Assembly (NCBI RefSeq): GCF_004402015.1
Contig: NZ_SOPW01000015.1
Span: forward strand, 1-64,000
Source of the DNA: Filobacillus milosensis
GTDB taxonomy: Bacteria > Bacillota > Bacilli > Bacillales > Alkalibacillaceae
Length of the DNA: 64,000 bases
Direction of reading: 5' to 3'
Translations under genes and position numbers: made by a program
The notes under the pieces: model-generated
Told to the model about the DNA's origin: nothing
The model's database searches: none
What the model saw: the letters and a program-made list of their open reading frames with translations, nothing else
Shown: positions 16,301 through 23,384 of the stretch, in pieces
Numbering within the stretch: the stretch's first letter is position 1
How the letters are laid out: each line of letters begins with the position of its first letter

Positions 16301-17924
16301 TTAATTCAGCCGTTCCATCATTATCGATAGCCTGAAAAGTTGTAATGTCTGCACTGCCTTCGCTAACACTAATAATGCCATTATCGTTACCACCATTTGA
16401 AATAATATCTGGCGAAAACTCATTGACGTCTAGTACATTCACCGTCACTATTTGATCTGAGGTACTATTATGGTCTTCAGCATCATCGGCTTGGATGATT
16501 AAACTGTGACTAGACTCATTCTCGTAATTCAAATCATCTGCATCCGAAATTGTAATTATTCCACTACCATCGATAGCAAATAGGGAAATACTATCTCCGT
16601 CAATGTCTGGATTACCAGATATTATATTATACCTAATATTCTCATCATCTTCTCCACCGTCCCCATCATTCGCATCGACATCCCCAACAATCCTATTATT
16701 TTCGGCATCTTCTTTTATTGAGAAAGGACCTATCTCAGTAAAAATAGGTTGTTGATTAAGAGTACTTACATCCATCTTAATCGGACTCACCTGTAAATTC
16801 GGCGGATTTGCATCATCTTCAGCAACTACATAAATATCATATGGAGTGCTACTTTCTAAATTAGAAATAACACTTGATTTGTTGGTTAGCGCTGTATCTA
16901 CAACTATTGAACCATACTGAATAGCTGCAACCCCAGAACTGTTGAAACCTTTTTTTACCTGTGTGACACTAGGTGCGCTCGCCCCATTAGGAACGACCAC
17001 ATAATATGCTGTACCGGGTTCATTAAGTTGAACAGTTAACGTAGTTTGGTTTGCAGTTGTTCCACTCATAAATGGAACTTCTCCAAACTCTGGTACGACA
17101 TCATCAATGACTTTTATAGTGAATGTTTTCTCATACGTAGCACCTTTACTATCAGTGGTCTGAATTGTAATATTGTGCGTGCCTGATTTAAGATTATTGG
17201 TCGTGAGCAATTGGTTTCCGTTAATTTGAAATGAGGGGTTATCCGTGACTAAATTATAAACATGGGAATCTCCACTATCTGAATCGGTAGTTGATAAGTG
17301 ACCTACCACCGCATTCGCACCAGCACTTAAGTTGATTTGGGTTGAATCAATCGAAATATTGGATGGTGGCGAAGATATTGTGAGGTTGTCAATAATTAAA
17401 CCGAAAAGTACTGATGAAAATTCCACCTTATCAACCACAGTATTATTAAAATCAACTATTTGACTTTCATCATAATTGGTAACAAATAGCTCATCATATA
17501 CGACGTTTCCATTATTATAACCAGTAATAGTTAGATCCCGACCATAAAGGTCGAATAATAAATACATATTTTCAATAATAAATGGTTTTCCGTCTTCACG
17601 TTTAATGGTAAACGTTTCAGTGTTTTCCACATCTCCAAAATTGTGATAGACGACAAAAGCTCTAGATCCTCCTTCCCCGATACCTTCAAAAAGATGAAAT
17701 ACAGCATGGTCACCATCTGCATTTAAAGGAGAATTGTATCTTAGTGTGAAATCCCCCATGACTCTATCTACACTATTAACCCCCTCATTTGCATCATCAA
17801 CATCTTTATCAAAAACATCTGGTGGAGAACTCTCATATCTATCCACTATTCCATATGTCTGTATTGAAAACAATAACGGGATTGTAAACATAGCTGCAAA
17901 AAAACAAATCACTTTATACTTCAT
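13326..17924 (-). CDS. Giant secreted cadherin-repeat protein with SLH anchor
   Basis: A 1532-residue surface protein. A Sec signal peptide (1 to about 25) is followed by an Asp-rich N-terminal domain (about 30-178) and Ig-like segments. Cadherin-type repeats then run at a period of about 100 residues. Their end motifs (DVNEFSP, DVNDNSP, NVNESP, DLNDNAP, DENDTTP, NQNEAP, SVNDPP) fall near residues 504, 608, 711, 810, 908, 1011 and 1123. Next come a cadherin-like beta-sandwich domain (about 1211-1308), an acidic linker and three SLH repeats with TRAE motifs (about 1345-1530). The DxNDN motifs suggest calcium binding, and SLH suggests cell-wall polymer anchoring. Likely an adhesin or surface fibre; the ligand is unknown. 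Confidence 0.92.
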   Translation of the reverse strand: MKYKVICFFAAMFTIPLLFSIQTYGIVDRYESSPPDVFDKDVDDANEGVNSVDRVMGDFTLRYNSPLNADGDHAVFHLFEGIGEGGSRAFVVYHNFGDVENTETFTIKREDGKPFIIENMYLLFDLYGRDLTITGYNNGNVVYDELFVTNYDESQIVDFNNTVVDKVEFSSVLFGLIIDNLTISSPPSNISIDSTQINLSAGANAVVGHLSTTDSDSGDSHVYNLVTDNPSFQINGNQLLTTNNLKSGTHNITIQTTDSKGATYEKTFTIKVIDDVVPEFGEVPFMSGTTANQTTLTVQLNEPGTAYYVVVPNGASAPSVTQVKKGFNSSGVAAIQYGSIVVDTALTNKSSVISNLESSTPYDIYVVAEDDANPPNLQVSPIKMDVSTLNQQPIFTEIGPFSIKEDAENNRIVGDVDANDGDGGEDDENIRYNIISGNPDIDGDSISLFAIDGSGIITISDADDLNYENESSHSLIIQADDAEDHNSTSDQIVTVNVLDVNEFSPDIISNGGNDNGIISVSEGSADITTFQAIDNDGTAELTYSIIGGADDGQFIINPSSGDLTLASLVDYENPSDSDKNNSYQVRVQVSDGLNTDSQLLTVNVKDVNDNSPIITNQDSIKVNENTSTVITINVTDADTVGLFEYNIIGGVDSDLFSVNSVNGELSFSGSPNFESPQDSDNNNSYKVQIQVSDGVHFVNKNISVIVQNVNESPVLSSSGNVNVNENNSFVLTVTADDPEGDSITYIIKEGKDSSHFKINDASGELFFSTAPDYEKPGDIDVNNTYEIDIEATDGYKGSTQTLIISVEDLNDNAPAIPNKSLKITENNTKVNFIVTDVDNVGVLNYAIVSGADSNLFKIDAVTGELTFKVAPDYEYPLDADGNQLYELDIKVSDGINETNEEIIVSVQDENDTTPIITNNYSISVNENKKTVTSVNVNDPDTIGTFEYSIYGGKDAALFEIDSSSGELAFKSLPNYENPLDKDKNNVYKVTVGVTDGVNDNSMTFDVTVMNQNEAPQVSDSSFNGIEDQAFRFNSSHFSYTDEDGDTLAKIQIISKPLNGVLLFNGTEIPLPIDILISEIDSLIFQPDDNWNGSTSFKWKGKDNELKSLDHAAVALTIASVNDPPVAKSMDVIINVDTPYEGKLHATDADSDTLTFEVVSQGLKGETLISDVNTGEFTYTPYAGEHGQDTVTYKVYDEKGQTSKGKINVEILPSDDALLSALSINAGNLTPKFDSNVYQYKIALPYSVSKLSVTASLLNQYASFKVNGLKGTDQLQSDPITLKVGNNDIFIEVTAQDGITTQIYHLVATRKSRPTFDYDDDSSDEQDEDKQDGKNEEDQDEIDYYGPYIQGFPDGTFRPNKGMTRAEIASMLAKIFSNELSDEIKEPTDVANNHWAAKAITEVVTSGLMVGDYQGNFRPNDSITRAEMAVITFKLKQGNFDIQPNAKYSDVAEHWAKDIILKVSDWGIMSGYPDGSFRPNQTLTRAEAVIVFNRLLDRKPIQEVDQTSFPDVPTNHWAAGEIEAASTHSQEDK

Positions 17925-17968
17925 GTTTCAAACACTCCTCAACTAAATTACAACCAATACCACGTAGC

Positions 17969-18496
17969 TTATGCACGCGGTGGATAGGAGCCAAATAGAC
18001 ATATGATAAAATTTAAACCTACATAGGGTTGCCTGTTATTATGAGGGTCATTTCCACCTTCAAATTGTAATGATTGAGCGTTCATTGCAATATCTGGTTT
18101 AATATTTGTATATGCATCTGGTGTCGAAACTATTGAACCTTTCACATCTGCCCACACGGCGTTTTCCGGACTTTCTTGATCTGCATTAGTATGACTACCC
18201 GGTACATGTGAATGGGAAGGTATTTCCTCAAGTGTTAGAGTGACTTCAGATTGACCTCCTTTCTCTCCTAACTCTCTTGATGACAATCCCTCTCCATTAC
18301 CTTGGTGCATGGCAGTTCTACCATTTAGGTCTGGCAGTGCAAAAGTCGTTTTTCCATCACCTCCATAAGTAGTGCCTATTATTGAAAATAAAGTTGTGTT
18401 TTGAGAAATCGGTAATAATTGGCCGTTACAAAACGCCCAATTTTTCGGTTCAAACTTCCCCGAAAAAATACGTATTTCTCCGATATAAGGATCCAT
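17969..18496 (-). CDS. Phage tail collar domain protein (third of three)
   Basis: A 175-residue tail-collar domain protein. The family signature is clear: PYIGEIRIF, WAFCNGQLLPISQN, GTTYGGDGKTTFALPDLNGR, with a hydrophobic C-terminus ending in GSYPPRA. There is no signal peptide. In phages this domain trims or caps tail fibres. Here there are no other phage genes, and the protein sits in a trio of paralogues upstream of the cadherin/SLH gene (44-bp gap), so a chromosomal non-phage role is likely. Function unknown. Confidence 0.93.
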   Translation of the reverse strand: MDPYIGEIRIFSGKFEPKNWAFCNGQLLPISQNTTLFSIIGTTYGGDGKTTFALPDLNGRTAMHQGNGEGLSSRELGEKGGQSEVTLTLEEIPSHSHVPGSHTNADQESPENAVWADVKGSIVSTPDAYTNIKPDIAMNAQSLQFEGGNDPHNNRQPYVGLNFIICLFGSYPPRA

Positions 18497-18509
18497 TTAA
18501 TTACCTCCA

Positions 18510-19010
18510 TTAATTTCTAGGCGGGAAAATGCCTTTAGTAGCAATACAATAATTTGCTACAATGTAAGGTTGCATATTATTATGTCCTGCATTGCCCCCA
18601 GCATAGGATAGTGATTCATTATTCATTGTGATATTCTGATCTGTTGAATAAACTTTAGCTTCTGTTTTGGCCCAAACATGGTCTTTAGCAATCGGCTGAT
18701 CCGCTATTTGACTACTTGCATATACCTGATGATTATGTTTCGGCAATTCCTGCATAGTGAGTGCATGCATCTCTTCACCTTCAACTTCTCCCCACTTGAT
18801 TTCTTCGCTTACGTGAACAGGTACTCTTCCACGTAAATCTGGTAAGGCAAATGTCGACCTACCATCACCACCAAATGTTGTCCCTATTAGAGAAAATAAG
18901 GCTTGATTTTGTGAGATAGAAATAACTTGACCATTACACAACTCCCAATCAGCTGGAGCAAAGTCGAATGAAAACAATCTTATTTCACCTAAATACGGTT
19001 CTTCTGACAT
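18510..19010 (-). CDS. Phage tail collar domain protein (second of three)
   Basis: A 166-residue paralogue of its neighbours. It has PYLGEIRLF, WELCNGQVISISQN, GTTFGGDGRSTFALPDLRGR and a C-terminal GIFPPRN. The central region between the collar and the C-terminus differs most from the other two, as expected if the three assemble into one mixed structure. It lies 13 bp before the next gene, so translation may be linked. No signal peptide. Confidence 0.93.
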   Translation of the reverse strand: MSEEPYLGEIRLFSFDFAPADWELCNGQVISISQNQALFSLIGTTFGGDGRSTFALPDLRGRVPVHVSEEIKWGEVEGEEMHALTMQELPKHNHQVYASSQIADQPIAKDHVWAKTEAKVYSTDQNITMNNESLSYAGGNAGHNNMQPYIVANYCIATKGIFPPRN

Positions 19011-19034
19011 GGATAAACCTCCTTTTAAAATTAT

Positions 19035-19550
19035 CTAACTGCGAGATGGATAAATGCCTGTTAAAGAGATGATATAGTTTACAACGAGGTAGGGCATAAC
19101 GTTTTCATGAGGTAGATTTTCCCCAGCACTAGAGATGGTGTCTGGGTGCATAGAACTGTCTGGTGGTGACGCAGCATATTGCTTGTAGGGTGAGTGTGCC
19201 CAAAATGCATTTTCAGGACTTTTAGTTGAACCGTCTGATGATACGGACAAAGCTTGGTGATTATGTCTTGGAAGTTGTTGAATCGACAGTGTAGCCAGCT
19301 CCTCTCCACCTTTTTGCCCTAATGAGTAATACGTACCTGTTAAGCTATTCTTACCTTGATGTAATGGTATTCTCCCTTGAAAGTCTGGCAAAGCAAACGT
19401 TTTCCTGCCATCTCCGCCATATTTTGTACCTATGAGTGAAAATAACGCTTCATTTTGGGATATCGCCAATTTCTGACCGTTACAGATAGCCCATCCCACT
19501 GGTGCATAACTTCCTCCAAACATTCGAATTTCTCCGATATATTGTTCCAT
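19035..19550 (-). CDS. Phage tail collar domain protein (first of three)
   Basis: A 171-residue protein with YIGEIRMF, WAICNGQKLAISQN, GTKYGGDGRKTFALPDFQGR and a C-terminal GIYPSRS. It is the promoter-proximal gene of the cassette. An SD-like AAAGGAG precedes the ATG. The trio matches the microcystin-dependent-protein (MdpB)-like tail collar family found in non-phage loci of many bacteria. Biochemical role unknown. Confidence 0.93.
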   Translation of the reverse strand: MEQYIGEIRMFGGSYAPVGWAICNGQKLAISQNEALFSLIGTKYGGDGRKTFALPDFQGRIPLHQGKNSLTGTYYSLGQKGGEELATLSIQQLPRHNHQALSVSSDGSTKSPENAFWAHSPYKQYAASPPDSSMHPDTISSAGENLPHENVMPYLVVNYIISLTGIYPSRS

Positions 19551-19690
19551 AATACTCTCCTTTCTTTTAAGTATCTCTTTAATACTATGAAGCTTGGACT
19601 GTCATTTATGAAAATAATCAAGCATCAAAAAACATACCTCACAAATAAGTAACCTCAAATTATAATTTTTCAAATATCATAAGATAGTTA

Positions 19691-19709
19691 GATAATGAAG
19701 ATTATTTTC
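19691..19709 (-). promoter_or_regulatory. Candidate Fur-like operator upstream of the tail-collar operon
   Basis: Read on the plus strand, the 19 bases match the classical Fur box GATAATGATAATCATTATC at 15 of 19 positions. The site is about 140 bp upstream of the first tail-collar gene, and a TATAAT (19659-19664, minus strand) lies between. In AT-rich DNA such a match can arise by chance, so this is tentative. Confidence 0.3.
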
Positions 19710-19752
19710 ATTGACCATATCTATTATTTAGAATAAAGTTTTTTGAACTGTT

Positions 19753-19778
19753 ATAAAACTAACTTTAGTTAGTTTTAT
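19753..19778. repeat. 26-bp perfect palindrome upstream of the tail-collar operon
   Basis: ATAAAACTAACT and AGTTAGTTTTAT are perfect inverted repeats around a central TT. The size and symmetry suit a dimeric repressor (for example TetR type). The only T run on either side is a weak one on the minus strand, upstream in the wrong place for termination. The rest of the gene-free stretch 19551-20000 shows no gene or other structure I can support. Confidence 0.6.
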
Positions 19779-20000
19779 TAAAAAAACTTCCCTATTAGAT
19801 TCTCATTAATAATCTTGTCTCACTTTTCAACTGTACTAAAATTCACAAGCTTCATTACATCTTTCGTACACAAATAATTTAAAGACTTTTTCTGTATACT
19901 CTGCTTCTTTTATGATAATAGAACGAATTCGCTCTCAGACCTATTTACAGAACATTCCCACTGAGAAGAAACTCACCTTTAGAATATCTATAACACATAC

Positions 20001-20034
20001 AAAAACCACCACAGAACTACATTCTGTGGTGGTT
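20001..20034 (-). terminator. Second terminator after rpsI
   Basis: A 13-bp perfect stem (AACCACCACAGAA with TTCTGTGGTGGTT, loop of 5) followed on the minus strand by a T tract. It backs up the terminator nearer rpsI. Confidence 0.85.
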
Positions 20035-20054
20035 ATATTTCTTACCTTTTAATT

Positions 20055-20092
20055 TAAAAAAGGCTCCCAACCAATATAGGTTGAAAGCCTTT
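20055..20092 (-). terminator. First terminator after rpsI
   Basis: On the minus strand, AAAGGCTTTCAACC pairs with GGTTGGGAGCCTTT (two G-U pairs) and runs into TTTTTT, just after the rpsI stop codon. Confidence 0.9.
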
Positions 20093-20106
20093 CACTGTTA
20101 GCAATA

Positions 20107-20499
20107 TTAACGCTTCGAGAACTGTGGCGCACGACGAGCACCTTTAAGACCGTATTTCTTACGCTCTTTCTCACGTGCATCACGAGTTAAGAAACCAGCA
20201 CGCTTAAGCGTTGGACGATAGTCCGGGTCAGCTTCTAATAGTGCACGAGCGACGCCTAGACGAATCGCACCTGCCTGACCTGTATATCCACCACCGTGAA
20301 CGTTTACTAGTACATCATAGTTACCAACGTTTTCAGTTGCTTCAAGTGGTTGGTTGATGACTAAGCGTAACGTTTCGTGTGGGAAGTAATCTTGTGCATC
20401 TACTTTATTAACAATAACTTTTCCGCTTCCAGGAACAAGACGTACACGAGCTACCGAGCTCTTACGACGACCAGTTCCATAGTATTGAACTTGTGCCAA
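20107..20499 (-). CDS. rpsI: 30S ribosomal protein S9
   Basis: A 130-residue protein of normal length for S9, from [20 protein letters not shown] to the basic C-terminal tail ending QFSKR, which reaches the P-site tRNA. It lies 22 bp after rplM in the usual L13-S9 pair. In B. subtilis this pair directly follows truA; here the purine operon separates them. Confidence 0.99.
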   Translation of the reverse strand: MAQVQYYGTGRRKSSVARVRLVPGSGKVIVNKVDAQDYFPHETLRLVINQPLEATENVGNYDVLVNVHGGGYTGQAGAIRLGVARALLEADPDYRPTLKRAGFLTRDAREKERKKYGLKGARRAPQFSKR

Positions 20500-20521
20500 A
20501 GTGTTATACCTCCTTTTTCAA

Positions 20522-20959
20522 TTACCCGCGAAGTTCGTAAACTTCTGGATTTTGTGCTTGATGTTTATGCTCAGGTCCACGGTAAACGTGAAGTTTTTTA
20601 CCCATTTTGTTACCAAGTTTGTTCTTAGGTAACATACCTTTAACCGCTAATTCAAGCATTTGCTCAGGGTATTTCGTACGCATTTCGTTTGCAGTACGTT
20701 GTTTTAAACCACCTGGGTGGTTTGAGTGACGATAGTAAATTTTATCTGTTAATTTTTTACCTGTTAAATGAATTTTATCAGCATTCACGATAATTACGTG
20801 ATCACCAGTATCAACGTGTGGTGTGTAAGTTGGTTTGTTTTTTCCGCGAAGGATTGATGCTACTTCTGTAGCTAAACGACCTAACGTTTGTCCTTCCGCA
20901 TCAACTACATACCATTTACGCTCAACGTTGTTTTCATTAGCCATGAAAGTTGTGCGCAT
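20522..20959 (-). CDS. rplM: 50S ribosomal protein L13
   Basis: A 145-residue protein, the same length as B. subtilis L13 and with the same MRTT-x-MAN start. [18 protein letters not shown] and the HPGGLK segment are typical. L13 is an early 50S assembly protein. A strong promoter and a structured leader precede the gene, and GGAGGG stands before the ATG. Confidence 0.99.
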   Translation of the reverse strand: MRTTFMANENNVERKWYVVDAEGQTLGRLATEVASILRGKNKPTYTPHVDTGDHVIIVNADKIHLTGKKLTDKIYYRHSNHPGGLKQRTANEMRTKYPEQMLELAVKGMLPKNKLGNKMGKKLHVYRGPEHKHQAQNPEVYELRG

Positions 20960-21000
20960 TGTTTTCCCTCCTAATTAAATCGATAACTCGAACATATTTT

Positions 21001-21042
21001 TATCGTAACACGAATAGTTCCGGGGCTAGTCGTGGTTATGAT
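21001..21042 (-). promoter_or_regulatory. Structured 5' leader of rplM (L13-leader type)
   Basis: In the transcript from the rplM promoter, TATCATAA-CCACGA pairs with TCGTG-TTACGATA around the loop region CTAGCCCCGGAACTAT. Position and shape match the L13 leader family of Firmicutes (Rfam RF00555), a candidate autoregulatory element. I cannot run the covariance model here, so the family match is from memory. Confidence 0.6.
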
Positions 21043-21078
21043 AAAATGCCATAGAATATATTATAATATCTACGGCAT
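21043..21078 (-). terminator. Inverted repeat after folD that also holds the rplM -10 box
   Basis: On the minus strand, ATGCCGTAGATAT and ATATTCTATGGCAT form a near-perfect hairpin followed by TTTT, as expected for a terminator of the pur-folD operon. The loop region contains TATAAT, the -10 box of the rplM promoter. Confidence 0.6.
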
Positions 21079-21087
21079 GGATGTCAA
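21060..21087 (-). promoter_or_regulatory. rplM-rpsI promoter
   Basis: On the minus strand, perfect TTGACA and perfect TATAAT boxes are separated by 16 bases, just 15 bp after the folD stop codon. The transcript would start near 21053. Confidence 0.85.
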
Positions 21088-21102
21088 GAGATTTTAGCTT
21101 AT

Positions 21103-21966
21103 TTACATATTTAATTTCATCGCAAGGTTATTAGATTGCTTCATCGCCGCTTCAACTGTGTGCTTTAAAAGCATTGATATAGTTACTGGACCAATGCCTC
21201 CTGGAACTGGTGTGATTGCAGAAGATTTATTGTAGCACGTCTCATATTCTACATCCCCAATATTACCAGGATTATAGCCGGCATCTAGAATGATTGCCCC
21301 TTCTTTTAGCCATTCTCCTTTTACAAATTTAGGCTGACCTACAGCTGCAACCACCACATCCGCATGTTTAACGACGTCTGGTAAGTTTTCTGTTTTTGAA
21401 TGACAAACCGTAATCGTCGCATTACGATTTAACAGCATCATAGATACTGGTTTACCAAGAATTGGACTGCGCCCAATGACCACTGCATGCTTACCTTCTA
21501 AATCTAAGTTATAAAAATCGATGACTTGTAAGATCGCAGCTGGAGTACAACATGGATAGGCACCAAGTTGAAAAGTATTTTCTCCAAAACCGTGTGAAGT
21601 GACTCCGTCAACGTCTTTCTCTAATGCAATTGAGTCAAATGCAAGTCGTTCATTAATCTGTGATGGAACCGGGTGCTGTAATAGTATGCCGTGCACCGTA
21701 TCATCATGGTTTAATTGATGAATAACTGAGAGTAGTTCTTCTGTTGTTGTTTCTTCTGGTAAAAATACACGTTCTGATTCCATACCTAATTTATGACATG
21801 TGTTAGCTTTCATTTGTACATATGTCTTTGATGCTTCATCATTTCCAACTAGTATCGTAGCAAGTTTAGGGGTTACATCTTGTTGTTTCAGTTCTGCAAT
21901 CTGTAGCTTCAATTGATTTTTAACCGATTGTGCGACTTTTCTTCCGTCTAGAATCAATGGATCCAT
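21103..21966 (-). CDS. folD: Bifunctional methylene-THF dehydrogenase / methenyl-THF cyclohydrolase
   Basis: A 287-residue FolD. The catalytic Tyr/Lys are in SKTYVQMKAN (Lys53), the signature PCCTPAAIL is near 155, and the NADP-binding segment is VVIGRSPILGKPV. FolD converts 5,10-methylene-THF to 10-formyl-THF, the formyl donor for PurN and PurH encoded upstream in the same operon. In B. subtilis folD lies elsewhere. Here it is the distal gene of the purine operon and has its own ZTP riboswitch in the leader, with AGGAGGG before the ATG. Confidence 0.97.
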   Translation of the reverse strand: MDPLILDGRKVAQSVKNQLKLQIAELKQQDVTPKLATILVGNDEASKTYVQMKANTCHKLGMESERVFLPEETTTEELLSVIHQLNHDDTVHGILLQHPVPSQINERLAFDSIALEKDVDGVTSHGFGENTFQLGAYPCCTPAAILQVIDFYNLDLEGKHAVVIGRSPILGKPVSMMLLNRNATITVCHSKTENLPDVVKHADVVVAAVGQPKFVKGEWLKEGAIILDAGYNPGNIGDVEYETCYNKSSAITPVPGGIGPVTISMLLKHTVEAAMKQSNNLAMKLNM

Positions 21967-22002
21967 TTTATACCCTCCTGTTGATTAGAGAGGATTGCCC
22001 TC

Positions 22003-22075
22003 TGCCCAGACGACCGGCTTTATTGACATGCAGCTCCCATATGGTTTATTCCATTGTGTCGTCAGTCACTGCACG
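22003..22075 (-). promoter_or_regulatory. ZTP (pfl) riboswitch controlling folD
   Basis: On the minus strand, five bases after the purD stop, the conserved pfl features appear in order. GTGACTGACGAC forms P1 with GTCGTC, followed by TGGGCA. Between them are a small hairpin (ATGG/CCAT) and GGGAGC. CGTGCAG just before GTGACTG can pair with CTGCATG after GGGAG (seven pairs, one G-U), the family's pseudoknot. Downstream, AGAGG/CCTCT forms a hairpin and CCTC could instead pair with GAGG of the folD SD. No T run follows, so control is probably translational. The known ligand class is ZMP/ZTP, which usually turns genes on. Confidence 0.88.
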
Positions 22076-22080
22076 CTGAA

Positions 22081-23346
22081 CTATTTTAATACAGATTCCG
22101 ATTTTTTCGCTATATCTGTGCGATAGAAATTATTAACAGTTTTTAAGCGCTCAATCTCTCGATAGGCTAACTCTTGCGCTTCTTTTAGGGTCGGCTGTTT
22201 TGCGCCCACCAAAAGCAAGCGCCCACCATTTGCTTGCCATTCAAGACCAACTCTTTTTGTACCAGCATGAAAGGTTAATATCTTATCACTCAATTTTTCT
22301 ATATTTGGGATCGTATGATCTTTTTCATAAGCGTTGGGATAGCCCTGAGAGGCTAAAACAACTCCTACCACTGCTTCTTTTGACCATGACAGGTTTATGG
22401 TCTCTCTATTCATAACTCCTTTCAGAGTAACTATAAGGTCCGTTTCCAGTCTCGGTAGAACTACTTGTGCTTCAGGGTCGCCTAAACGCGCATTAAACTC
22501 AATGACTTTTGGCCCTTGGTCAGTCTGAATTAACCCAGCATAGAGAACGCCTTGGAAGTCTCGACCTTCTTTTACAAGCGCTTCAGCTGTTGGTTTCAGT
22601 ATAGACTCAATGGCTTGTTGCTTTACTTGTTCACTGATTTGCAGAACGGGTGAATATGCACCCATACCTCCTGTGTTAGGTCCTTGGTCGTTATCAAATG
22701 CTCGCTTATGGTCTTGCGAAATGTCCAATGGATATACTGATGTACCATTTACAAAAGCCATCAATGAAAATTCTTCACCTTGTAAAAACTCTTCAATCAC
22801 AATGGTTTGGCTTGCAGCGCCAAATTGCTGTTCCGAGAGCATCTGATCAATCGCTTCATCAGCATGATCTAGAGTTTCCACTATAACAACGCCCTTACCA
22901 GCTGCTAAACCGTCCGCTTTTATGACGATAGGCAGGCTTTGATCTCTAACGTACTCTTTGGCTTGTTCAACACTTGTAAAATATTGATAGGTAGCTGTTG
23001 GAATGGCGTACTTTTTCATGATATCTTTCGCAAACGTTTTACTTCCTTCAATTAAAGCCGCTTCTTTGGTTGGACCAAAGATTGGGAGACCCTCTTTTTG
23101 AAATCGATTAACAATTCCATTCATTAAAGGTGCCTCAGGGCCAACAATCGTTAAACCAATGTCTTGCTCCTTCGCAAACTTCACTAAAGCATCAGCATCG
23201 TTTTCATCAATTGCGACCTTTTTCGCAACATCTTCCATCCCGTCATTTCCAGGTGCCACATATACTTCTTTGACATTCGCACTTTGTTTGATCTTCCAAG
23301 CAAGCACGTGTTCTCTTCCGCCGCGTCCAATAATAAGTACGTTCAT
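22081..23346 (-). CDS. purD: Phosphoribosylamine-glycine ligase (GAR synthetase)
   Basis: A 421-residue ATP-grasp enzyme catalysing step 2 of purine synthesis: phosphoribosylamine + glycine + ATP to GAR. The N-terminal GRGGREHVLAWK, the ATP-grasp KADGLAAGKGV and the metal-binding EFNARLGDPEAQV are all present. It is the last pur gene proper and is separated from purH by an unusual 132-bp gap with tandem repeats. AGGAGG lies before the ATG. Confidence 0.98.
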   Translation of the reverse strand: MNVLIIGRGGREHVLAWKIKQSANVKEVYVAPGNDGMEDVAKKVAIDENDADALVKFAKEQDIGLTIVGPEAPLMNGIVNRFQKEGLPIFGPTKEAALIEGSKTFAKDIMKKYAIPTATYQYFTSVEQAKEYVRDQSLPIVIKADGLAAGKGVVIVETLDHADEAIDQMLSEQQFGAASQTIVIEEFLQGEEFSLMAFVNGTSVYPLDISQDHKRAFDNDQGPNTGGMGAYSPVLQISEQVKQQAIESILKPTAEALVKEGRDFQGVLYAGLIQTDQGPKVIEFNARLGDPEAQVVLPRLETDLIVTLKGVMNRETINLSWSKEAVVGVVLASQGYPNAYEKDHTIPNIEKLSDKILTFHAGTKRVGLEWQANGGRLLLVGAKQPTLKEAQELAYREIERLKTVNNFYRTDIAKKSESVLK

Positions 23347-23384
23347 ATGAACCTCCTCCGATACTTAAGCAGTTATTGACTGAA

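Noticed and set aside
17969-19550. Prophage remnant reading of the three tail-collar genes
   Set aside because: No integrase, capsid, terminase, tail-tube, holin or attachment repeats are nearby, and the genes are clean, intact paralogues in one operon with non-phage genes.
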